Part shown: positions 43,956 to 50,605 of the stretch, piece after piece
Layout of the letters: each line of letters starts with the position of its first letter
How positions within the stretch are numbered: the first letter of the stretch is position 1
Assembly (NCBI RefSeq): GCF_009865385.1
Contig: NZ_WWJT01000720.1
Coordinates: 36,186 to 100,185, forward strand
Reading direction: 5' to 3'
Length of the DNA: 64,000 nt
Source of the DNA: Streptomyces sp. SID486
GTDB taxonomy: Bacteria; Actinomycetota; Actinomycetes; Streptomycetales; Streptomycetaceae
Notes under the pieces: model-generated
The model's database searches: none
What the model was told of the DNA's origin: nothing
What the model saw: only the letters and a program-made list of their open reading frames with translations
Position numbers and translations under genes: made by a program

Positions 43956-44176
43956 CCAGCCGCGCGATCAGCTGTCACAAGGAGCGGACCCTCCAGCCCG
44001 ACCGGGAGCCCGACGCCGAGCCCACCACGTGCGCGATGAAGTGCGCGGTCTGTGGCGAGACCTCACTGCCCGGTATCGACTTCACCGAACCACATTTAGC
44101 CAAGAAAGCCCAGGTCAGCGCCCCGCCGCTCCCATTCGCCGCACGAGTGGCAGGACTTCAGCCACCGGCTGCATGA
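43952..44176 (+). CDS. Truncated DUF7848-like zinc-ribbon protein cut by the island's right end
   Basis: A 74-residue frame coupled by ATGA to the preceding gene. The part MKCAVCGE with surrounding Cys residues (CHKE, TTCAMKC) resembles the start of DUF7848-type small proteins, which normally continue for another 30-40 residues. Here, from 44141, the frame runs into the copied 3' end of the target gene and ends RVAGLQPPAA. The C-terminus is therefore artificial, which shows that the island has lost sequence at this end. Confidence 0.6.
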   Translation: MTSRAISCHKERTLQPDREPDAEPTTCAMKCAVCGETSLPGIDFTEPHLAKKAQVSAPPLPFAARVAGLQPPAA

Positions 44177-44185
44177 GGCGGGGCA
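44141..44185 (+). repeat. Right attachment-type repeat (attR core)
   Basis: This segment is identical over 45 bp to 40733-40777. The following 28 bp complete the displaced original 3' end of the target gene, up to TGA 44211-44213, with codons CAT CAG CCG TAC TGC CTG GTG TGG CCC that encode the same residues as the left copy. Confidence 0.9.
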
Positions 44186-44348
44186 TCAGCCGTACTGCCT
44201 GGTGTGGCCCTGAGGCAGGGGTTCTGAGGGGGGACCCGTCGGCGTTCCCCGTGTCGGCCTGGTTCACCGCCACCTCACCACCCCCGTGTCCGCCGATGGC
44301 CGGCCCGGCCGCCCGTGTGTGTGTCGGGCGGGTGGCCGGGGCCGCGGG

Positions 44349-44996
44349 TCACTCCCCTTCGGTGTGGACCACCGTGATGTGCCGGTCGTCGCCCGGGTTC
44401 TCCAGTTCGTCCAGGGCCGCGACCGCCAGGTCCTCCGCGCTGACCCATGAGCGGCCGTCGGCCGCCGTGAGCAGGGTGTCCGTGCCGCGGCGGTAGCGGG
44501 CGGTGCGCGGGCCGGGTTCGAGGTGGGCCGGGGGGCTCAGGTAGACCCAGTCGGGGTGGGGATGGTCCCGGCAGGTCCGCAGCTGTGCCACTCCCGCCGC
44601 GGCGACCGGCCGCAGCCACGAGGGGACGTGGGCGGGGTCGTCCGCCACCAGCAGGCCGGGCGTGCCCGGGCTGCGCAGGGCACCGGCCCCGCCCACCACC
44701 AGGACGCGGATGCCGAGGCCGGCGGCGGTGTCCAGGACGGCCCGGGTGACGCCGAGCAGGAAGTCCTCGTCCACCGGCTCGGTCCGCACGGCGAGTACGA
44801 CCGCCTCCGCCGCGGCCGCCGACAACGCCTCGCGCACGGCCTCGGAATCGCTCGCGTCCACCGGGACCGCGGTCACGCCCGGGTTCCCGCCCGGCGCCCT
44901 GCGGGACATGGCCACGACCCGGTGTCCGCGTGCCGCGGCCTCGGTGACCACCCGGCTGCCGACCATTCCGGTGGCGCCGAGCACCGCGATCCTCAT
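44349..44996 (-). CDS. NAD(P)H-binding (NmrA/SDR-like) protein
   Basis: A 215-residue Rossmann protein: MRIAVLGATGMVGSRVVTEA (GxxGxxG), HRVVAMSRR, VPVDASDSEAV, VLVVGGAGAL. It resembles NAD(P)H-binding oxidoreductases of the NmrA group; the reaction is unknown. ATG 44996 has GCAGGAGGCAGG upstream. An in-frame ATG at 45168 overlaps the EamA stop codon (ATGA) and would add 57 Pro/Thr/Gly-rich residues with internal repeats, so coupled translation from there is possible. Confidence 0.85.
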   Translation of the reverse strand: MRIAVLGATGMVGSRVVTEAAARGHRVVAMSRRAPGGNPGVTAVPVDASDSEAVREALSAAAAEAVVLAVRTEPVDEDFLLGVTRAVLDTAAGLGIRVLVVGGAGALRSPGTPGLLVADDPAHVPSWLRPVAAAGVAQLRTCRDHPHPDWVYLSPPAHLEPGPRTARYRRGTDTLLTAADGRSWVSAEDLAVAALDELENPGDDRHITVVHTEGE

Positions 44997-45163
44997 GCCT
45001 GCCTCCTGCCGGCCCGACCGGTTCATTCCCGTCCGCGTCCCCTGCTCGCCCGACCCGTTCATGCCCGTCCGCGTCCCGTCGGCGGGTGCCGGGTCCGGCT
45101 GGGGCGGGTCCGGCTGGGGCGGGGTCGGCTGGGTCGGGTGTGTCCGTGTCGCGTTCGCCTGTG

Positions 45164-46099
45164 TCATGTCCGTTCCTTCTTCGTGGTCTTCGGTGGTTGC
45201 ACCTGCGCCGCCAGCATCGCCGCCAGCGCCAGGACGAAGCCGAGCGCCTGGGGCAGGGTGAGGGATTCGCCCATCGCCGTGCCGATGACGGTGGCGACCA
45301 GCGGGGAGAGGAGTACGAGGGGGGCCGAGGCGCCGACCGGTAGGTCGGCGATGCCGCGGAACCAGAGCGTGTAGGCGATCAGACCGCCCATGCTGCCGAG
45401 CCACAGGTACCCGCCCGCCGCGCCGGCGTCGATCCGGTGCGGCGGCCCCTCGACGGCCAGGGCCGTCGGGAGCAGCAGCAGTCCGCCGGCCGTGAGCTGC
45501 CAGGCGGCCAGGGTCAGGGGGCCCGCGCCCGCCGGGCGGCCCCAGCGCTTGGTGAGGACGACACCGGCGGCCATGGCCGCCGTACCGCCGAGGCCGGCCA
45601 GGACGCCGACCGCGTCCAGGCGGGCCCTCGGGCCGAGCACGACCAGACCGACGCCTGCCACGCCGAGCACACCCCACGTCCACCGCCGAGCGGTCGGCTT
45701 GTCCCGCAGTACCGGGATGGCCAGGGCCGCGACCAGCAGCGGCTGGGTGGCGCCCAGGGTGGCCGCGACACCGCCGGGGAGCCGCTCGGCCGCCAGGAAC
45801 AGCAGCGGGAACAGAGCGCCGATGTTGAGCGCGCCGAGGACCGCGGTCTTCCACCACCAGTGCCCGTGCGGGAGTACGCGGGTGAGCGCCAGGCCGAGCA
45901 GCCCGGCGGGCAGGGCGCGCACGAGGGCGGCGAACAGCGGGTGGCCGGGCGGGAGGAGTTCCGTGGTGACGGCGTACGTCGTGCCCCACGCGGCCGGGGC
46001 GAGCGCGGTGAGCGCGACCGTGGCGGCCCGCCGTGCGGACGGGGTCCGCGGCGGGGCCGGTGCGTGACGGGTCCGGAGGGGAGGGACGTCGGGAGGCAT
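45164..46099 (-). CDS. EamA/DMT family transporter
   Basis: A 311-residue inner membrane exporter with ten predicted helices in two EamA halves: TVALTALAPAAWGTTYAVTT (first half), and a second beginning near GVLAGLGGTAAMAAGVVLTK. It probably exports a metabolite or drug. ATG 46099 starts the protein. It is divergent from the LysR gene over 57 bp, the common arrangement for a LysR regulator and its target. It is coupled by ATGA to the NAD(P)H-binding gene frame. Confidence 0.9.
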   Translation of the reverse strand: MPPDVPPLRTRHAPAPPRTPSARRAATVALTALAPAAWGTTYAVTTELLPPGHPLFAALVRALPAGLLGLALTRVLPHGHWWWKTAVLGALNIGALFPLLFLAAERLPGGVAATLGATQPLLVAALAIPVLRDKPTARRWTWGVLGVAGVGLVVLGPRARLDAVGVLAGLGGTAAMAAGVVLTKRWGRPAGAGPLTLAAWQLTAGGLLLLPTALAVEGPPHRIDAGAAGGYLWLGSMGGLIAYTLWFRGIADLPVGASAPLVLLSPLVATVIGTAMGESLTLPQALGFVLALAAMLAAQVQPPKTTKKERT

Positions 46100-46156
46100 G
46101 TGGGAAGTCTCGGGCCGCGCAAGCCATGAAGCCAAAGCATGGTTGTCATCGCAGCT

Positions 46157-47068
46157 ATGAACAGAGAACATGCATATGTGGATCTTCAGCAGATGCGGTA
46201 CGTCGTCGCCGTCGCCGAGACCCGTAACTTCACCCGTGCCGCCGAGCGCTGTTCGGTGGTGCAGTCCTCGCTCAGTCATCGGATCGCGCCCCTGGAGCGG
46301 GAGTTGGGGGTGCGGTTGTTCGCGCGGTCCAGCCGTCGGGTCGAACCGACCAGCGCCGGGGAGGCGTTCGTGGCGGCCGCGCGCGAGTGTCTGGCCGCCG
46401 CCGACCGTGCGGTGGCCGACGCGTCCGCGGCGGCCGGGGTGGTGCGCGGCCGGCTCGCCGTCGGTGTGATCGTGACCGCCGCGGCCGTGGACGTGCCGGA
46501 GGTGTTGCAGCGGTACCACGCCCGGCATCCGGAGGTCCGCGTGATGCTCCGGTCCGGGCGCAGCGACGAACTGACGGCGGCGATCCGTGACGGCGACCTG
46601 GACATCGCCTTCCTGGGGCTGCCGGAGGGCGAGCGGCCCTCCGGCGTGGAAAGTGTGGCGCTCGACCACGACGAGCATGTGCTGGCCGTGCCGGCCGGGC
46701 ACCGGCTGGCCGGAGCCTCCCGGGTGACGCTGCGGGAGATCGCCGGGGAGACGTTCGTCGACTTCGTGGCCGGGACGCCTGCCCGGGCCCAGTCGGACCA
46801 GGCGTTCGCCGCGGCGGGGCTGGCCCGTGACGTCGCCTACGAGGCCGGAGTGGTCGAGCTGATCACCCGGCTGGTCGGCCGCGGCCTCGGCATCGCCCTG
46901 CTGCCCAGCGCGTTCATCCGGCCGCTGGCCGCCGGGGATCCCGGGCTGGCGCTGGTCCCGGTGGTGGACGGCCCGCACCGCGTCGAACACCTGGCGTGGA
47001 GCCGCTTCAACCCCAGCCCCGCCACCCGGGCCATGCTCGACGTCCTCGGGGTACGGCCGCGGGAGTAG
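46157..47068 (+). CDS. LysR family regulator, divergent from the EamA exporter
   Basis: A 303-residue LysR protein. The HTH is DLQQMRYVVAVAETRNFTRA with SVVQSSLSHRIAPLERELG; the effector domain follows (GRLAVGVIVTAAAVDVPEVL). ATG 46157 is taken; ATG 46139 and a later GTG are also in frame. The short, comparatively AT-rich spacer holds overlapping promoters and probably its operator. Confidence 0.9.
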   Translation: MNREHAYVDLQQMRYVVAVAETRNFTRAAERCSVVQSSLSHRIAPLERELGVRLFARSSRRVEPTSAGEAFVAAARECLAAADRAVADASAAAGVVRGRLAVGVIVTAAAVDVPEVLQRYHARHPEVRVMLRSGRSDELTAAIRDGDLDIAFLGLPEGERPSGVESVALDHDEHVLAVPAGHRLAGASRVTLREIAGETFVDFVAGTPARAQSDQAFAAAGLARDVAYEAGVVELITRLVGRGLGIALLPSAFIRPLAAGDPGLALVPVVDGPHRVEHLAWSRFNPSPATRAMLDVLGVRPRE

Positions 47069-47105
47069 CCGCCCGCCGACGAGCCGGTATGCCTCCCCCA
47101 CAGGG

Positions 47106-47247
47106 CCACGCGGGAGCGGCAGGCGGTCCGGGGAAGGCCGATGCGGGCGCACCGATCAGGTCAGCCGCGGAAGCGGCAGGCCGTCCGAGGAAGACTCATA
47201 CGGCCCCACCCGTCAGGTCAGCCACGCGGGAGCGGCAGGCGGTCCGG
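47106..47247. repeat. Tandem array of about 57-bp units entering the MmyB-type gene
   Basis: CACGCGGGAGCGGCAGGCGG and its surroundings start at 47107, with a diverged copy at about 47165 and an exact copy at 47223. The third copy is the coding end of the regulator gene (PDRLPLPRG and stop codon at 47218). Copies downstream therefore derive from the gene end, or the reverse. Confidence 0.8.
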
Positions 47248-48102
47248 GAGGGTGGGCGCGGCCGTGCTCGCCAGCAGACGCAGGGCCGCGTCCGACGGGC
47301 TGCCGGGCTCGGCCGTGTAGGTGATGAGGCGCTGGCCCGCGGAACCCGGCAGGGTGAGGTTCTCGAAGCTCAGCTCCAGTGGTCCGACCGCCGGATGGTG
47401 CAGGGACTTGCGCCCCGATACGCAGGTGCGGACAGGGTGCCGGGCCCAGAGCGCGGTGAACTCCTCGCTCCGCATGCACAGCAGGCCGATCAGCTCGGCC
47501 AGCGCCCGGTCCTCCGGATGCCGGCCGGCGACCAGCCGCAGCGAGGCGACCGCGAGGTGCGCCTCCTCCTCCCGGTCGGCGTACCGCTCCCGGTACCGCT
47601 CGTCCAGGAACAGCATCCGGACCAGGTTGGGCCGCGCCGCGGGCGACTGCGGCCCCTCCAGGGGCAGGTGCCCGGCGAGCAGCGCGTGGCCGAGCCGGTT
47701 CCAGGCGAGGACGTCGCCCCGCCGGTCGAGGATGAGCGCGGGCACGTCCGTCATGGCCGCGAGCAGCTGACGGGCCGACGCGCTCGCGTGCTCGGCGCGG
47801 GGTGCGGCCGGGCGGCGCCGGAGGGCGGGGCGGGCCAGGTCCTTGAGGTGTGCGGTCTCGTCCTCGGTGAGCCGCAGGGTCCGGGCGACGGCGTCCAGCA
47901 CGGAGTCGGAGACTCCGGCCGCGCGGCCCTGTTCGAGACGGGTGTAGTGGGTGATGCTGACGCCCGCGAGCAGGGCCAGTTCCTCCCGGCGCAGCCCGGC
48001 CACCCGGCGACGCTCCGGCGCGGTCGTGAGGCCGACGTCCTGCGGCCGTACCGCGGCACGGCGGGACTTCAGGAACTGTCCCAGCTCGGACGGGGCGTCC
48101 AT
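47218..48102 (-). CDS. HTH regulator with MmyB-like ligand-binding domain
   Basis: A 294-residue regulator. The N-terminal XRE HTH is RVAGLRREELALLAGVSITH plus YTRLEQGR, followed by the MmyB-like domain (VPALILDRRGDVLAWNRLGHA, EFTALWARHPVR, and a final LELSFENLTLPG). Members bind fatty acids and often repress an adjacent divergent gene, here an MFS exporter. ATG 48102 has GGAGG eight bases upstream. Confidence 0.92.
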   Translation of the reverse strand: MDAPSELGQFLKSRRAAVRPQDVGLTTAPERRRVAGLRREELALLAGVSITHYTRLEQGRAAGVSDSVLDAVARTLRLTEDETAHLKDLARPALRRRPAAPRAEHASASARQLLAAMTDVPALILDRRGDVLAWNRLGHALLAGHLPLEGPQSPAARPNLVRMLFLDERYRERYADREEEAHLAVASLRLVAGRHPEDRALAELIGLLCMRSEEFTALWARHPVRTCVSGRKSLHHPAVGPLELSFENLTLPGSAGQRLITYTAEPGSPSDAALRLLASTAAPTLPDRLPLPRG

Positions 48103-48172
48103 GTCTGCCTCCGGGTGGTAGCGCGGTCGTGGTCCATCCTGCCCGCCGGGCCGTGGGAAGGGGATCCCCGAA

Positions 48173-48193
48173 GGTGGTCGTGCGATGACCACC
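48173..48193. promoter_or_regulatory. Inverted repeat between the MmyB-type regulator and the MFS gene
   Basis: GGTGGTC (48173-48179) and GACCACC (48187-48193) are perfect inverted arms seven bases apart, about 70 bp upstream of the regulator start and 114 bp upstream of the exporter. It is a candidate operator for the regulator. Confidence 0.4.
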
Positions 48194-48306
48194 CTCGCGC
48201 CGGCCGGTCGCACGGGGGTGCTGGCCGGGGCGGCGCGGCCGGACCAGTGTCGTGACCGGCGACTTCGCCGCTCACGCTCCGTCCACCCAGAGGGGACCGC
48301 CTCGTC

Positions 48307-49719
48307 ATGTCCGTCGTAGCGTCACAACCGGCCGGCACGTCCGCCGCCCTGACCCCCCGGCTGCGCCTGGTACTGGTGCTGCTGCTCGCGGCCCAGTTCA
48401 TGCTGGCCGTGGACTTCTCCATCCTGAACGTGGCCCTGCCGGTGATCGGCACGGGGCTGGGCTTCCCGCTCGGCCGTCTGCAGTGGATCGGCACGGCGTT
48501 CGCCCTGTGCGCGGCCGGTTTCACCCTGCTGTTCGGGCGGATCGCCGATCTCTTCGGCCGCCGCCGGCTGTTCCTCGGCGGTCTCGCCGTCCTCGGGGCG
48601 GCGTCGCTCGCGGGCGGGCTGGCGCAGAGTCCGGAGGTGCTCGTCGCGGCCCGGGTGTTCCAGGGGCTGGCCACCGCCGCGGTGACCCCGGCCGGACTGT
48701 CACTGCTGACGACGTCCTTCCCGGAGGGCCCGTCGCGGGAGCGGGCGCTCGGCCTCAACGGGGCGCTGATGTCGGCCGGTTTCACCACGGGCGCGGTCCT
48801 CGGCGGCCTGCTGACGGACCTGCTGTCCTGGCGCTGGGCCTTCTTCGTCAACGTCCCGGTGGCACTCGCCGTGCTGCTCGTCGCACCGGCGGTCATCGCC
48901 GAGTCCCGCCCCGCGGAGCGGCCGAAGCCGGACGTGCCGGGAGCCGTCACCGTCACCCTCGGGCTGCTCGCCGTCGTCCTCGGCCTGACCCGGGCGGGTG
49001 AGCGCGGCTGGGGGGCGCCGGCCACGCTGGTGCCGCTGGCGGCCGGCGCGGCGCTGCTGCTGCTGTTCGCGGCCGTCGAGCGCCGGGCGGCCGCCCCGCT
49101 GGTGCCGCCGAGCGTGCTCGGCAGGCGGTCGGTGGCCTGGGGCAACGCCGCCGGTCTGATCGCGTTCCTCACCGAGACGTCCCTGGTCTTCGTGCTGACC
49201 CTCTACCTCCAGGAGGTGCTCGGCTTCTCCCCGCTGGCCGCCGGTCTGTCGTTCGGCGTCCTGGGCGCGGGGACCGTCGTCGGCGGCACCCTCGCCCCGC
49301 GGCTGATCGGCCGGGTCGGCGCCACCCGGGCGCTGACGGCGGGCGGGCTCGTCCAGGCGGCGTTCACGGCGGCCCTGCTCGGGCTCGGCGCCGACCGTTC
49401 CTCGCTCTGGCTGCTGCTGGCCGCGACCTTCGCGGGCGGTGTGGGCAACATGCTGGTCATCGTCGGCTTCATGGTGACCGCCACGTCCGGTCTCGCCGAC
49501 GGCGAACAGGGTCTGGCCACCGGTCTCGCGACCATGACCCAGCAGATCGGCATCACCCTGGGCACGCCGGTGATGAGCGCCGTCGCCACCGCCGCCATGA
49601 GCGGTACGGGCACCCTGGCCGTCCTCGGCGGCCTGAAGACCGCGATAGCGCTGAACGCGGCCCTCGTGCTCCTGGGCACCCTGGGCGGCGCGGTGTTCCT
49701 GCGGGAAAGGACCCGGTGA
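48307..49719 (+). CDS. MFS multidrug efflux transporter (DHA2, EmrB/QacA type)
   Basis: A 470-residue proton-driven exporter with about 14 helices. Hallmarks are AVDFSILNVALPVIGTGLGF in the first helix (motif D1), GRIADLFGRRRLFLGG (motif A) and LGGLLTDLLSWRWAFFVNVP (motif C region). It is divergent from the MmyB-type regulator, which probably controls it. A weak AGGGGA precedes ATG 48307. The region 49720-49956 downstream has no gene, only short gene-like fragments on the minus strand (DDVVRAFEEARPAL near 49770). Confidence 0.92.
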   Translation: MSVVASQPAGTSAALTPRLRLVLVLLLAAQFMLAVDFSILNVALPVIGTGLGFPLGRLQWIGTAFALCAAGFTLLFGRIADLFGRRRLFLGGLAVLGAASLAGGLAQSPEVLVAARVFQGLATAAVTPAGLSLLTTSFPEGPSRERALGLNGALMSAGFTTGAVLGGLLTDLLSWRWAFFVNVPVALAVLLVAPAVIAESRPAERPKPDVPGAVTVTLGLLAVVLGLTRAGERGWGAPATLVPLAAGAALLLLFAAVERRAAAPLVPPSVLGRRSVAWGNAAGLIAFLTETSLVFVLTLYLQEVLGFSPLAAGLSFGVLGAGTVVGGTLAPRLIGRVGATRALTAGGLVQAAFTAALLGLGADRSSLWLLLAATFAGGVGNMLVIVGFMVTATSGLADGEQGLATGLATMTQQIGITLGTPVMSAVATAAMSGTGTLAVLGGLKTAIALNAALVLLGTLGGAVFLRERTR

Positions 49720-49886
49720 CCGGCCGGCCGGTCCCGCCGCGGGAGAGCCGGCCGCGCCTCCTCGAACGCCCGCACCACGTCGTCACCCGTGAGGGCCATG
49801 ACGGGCGCCCCGAGGAGGCCGGGATGCCCGCCGCACCGGCCACACCGGCCGCCGGTGCGCCGCGTACGGCGTGGAACCCGGCCGAC

Positions 49887-49901
49887 CCTACGTATTGTAG
49901 G
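49887..49901. promoter_or_regulatory. CCTAC-N5-GTAGG palindrome upstream of a small membrane gene
   Basis: CCTAC (49887-49891) and GTAGG (49897-49901) lie 56 bp before the ATG at 49957. The same half-sites with the same five-base gap occur at 50548-50562, 44 bp before the lysyltransferase-like gene, suggesting one regulator for both. Confidence 0.45.
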
Positions 49902-49956
49902 TTCCCAACCGCCAGCCCCTACCGGGCTGTTCACAAGCCTGTTCAACGGGGGACGC

Positions 49957-50235
49957 ATGCAGGACATCACGGAGACGGAACCGGGCATGGAGGTCTGTGC
50001 GCGCAGTCTCGCGCCGACGCTGACCGTCCTGGTCGTCAGCACGGTCATCGCCGCCGTCGGCGTGTACGAGCTGTGCGGCTTCGGGCTGCACAGCCTCGAC
50101 CGGCGCCCGCACCTGTTCAGCGACGGCCTGGCGACCGGCGGGGTGATCGTCGCCACGGTGGCCGCGGGAGCGGCCCTGGGCAACCTGGCCTGGATGCTCG
50201 CGGCGGCCCGGCGCACCGGCGCCGGAGGCGGCTGA
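49957..50235 (+). CDS. Small two-helix membrane protein
   Basis: A 92-residue protein with two hydrophobic segments (LTVLVVSTVIAAVGVYELCG and GGVIVATVAAGAALGNLAWM). No family is recognised. ATG 49957 has GGGGGA seven bases upstream. It shares a palindromic promoter element with the lysyltransferase-like gene downstream, so both may belong to one envelope response. Confidence 0.78.
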   Translation: MQDITETEPGMEVCARSLAPTLTVLVVSTVIAAVGVYELCGFGLHSLDRRPHLFSDGLATGGVIVATVAAGAALGNLAWMLAAARRTGAGGG

Positions 50236-50241
50236 GCACGG

Positions 50242-50475
50242 GCGACGGCGACCGGGCACGGCGCGCGAGAGGCGACGGCGACCGGCCGCGGCGCGCGTGA
50301 GCCGACGGCGACCGGCCGCGGCGCGCGAGAGGCGACGGCGACCGGCCGCAGTGCAGCGAGCGGTGCGCGGTGGCGGCCGCGGTGCAGCGAGCGGCGGGCG
50401 GTGGCGGCCGTGGTGTGTGTGAACGGCGTGATGTGGCTGCCGCGGTGTGTGAACGGCGGGAGGTGGCGGCCGGTA
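50242..50475. repeat. Compound tandem array
   Basis: Four 30-bp units (50242, 50272, 50302 and 50332) contain GCGACGGCGACCGGCCGCGG. They are followed by two copies around GGCGGCCGCGGTGCAGCGAG and two around TGTGTGAACGGCG. The array starts 6 bp after the stop codon of the small membrane gene. Confidence 0.85.
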
Positions 50476-50546
50476 CTTCGCTGATCGTCGACAATGAGAC
50501 CCTGTGCGCCGGCTGTACGAATCCCCGTACGCCCGCGCATCCGCTC

Positions 50547-50563
50547 CCCTACAGACCGTAGGG
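50547..50563. promoter_or_regulatory. CCCTAC-N5-GTAGGG palindrome upstream of the lysyltransferase-like gene
   Basis: CCCTAC (50547-50552), AGACC, GTAGGG (50558-50563), 43 bp before ATG 50606. It matches the palindrome at 49887-49901 in arms and spacing. Confidence 0.45.
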
Positions 50564-50605
50564 TCCGCGCTGCCCCGTCCCCGTCCCCGAGGGTGACCAC
50601 TCCTC

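Larger units (their letters stand above)
40733..44185. mobile_element. Integrated 3.4-kb island without integrase (integrative element remnant)
   Basis: The island lies between direct repeats of the 3' end of the gene at 40176. After the 45 identical bases the two copies differ at five positions, all silent at the protein level. The left copy, which now ends the gene, has AT-rich codons and the right copy has ordinary Streptomyces codons. This is expected when an element brings its own replacement 3' end and displaces the original. The cargo is a terminator, an unrecognised decayed gene, YdcF plus XRE/TPR genes on the minus strand and three overlapping small genes on the plus strand. No integrase, excisionase or replication gene was recognised, so it is probably a deletion derivative. 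Confidence 0.78.

Noticed and set aside
49553..49843. Minus-strand gene between the MFS and small membrane genes
   Set aside because: Part of it is antisense to the MFS end; only a fragment (DDVVRAFEEARPAL, different frame) looks coding, too little to call.
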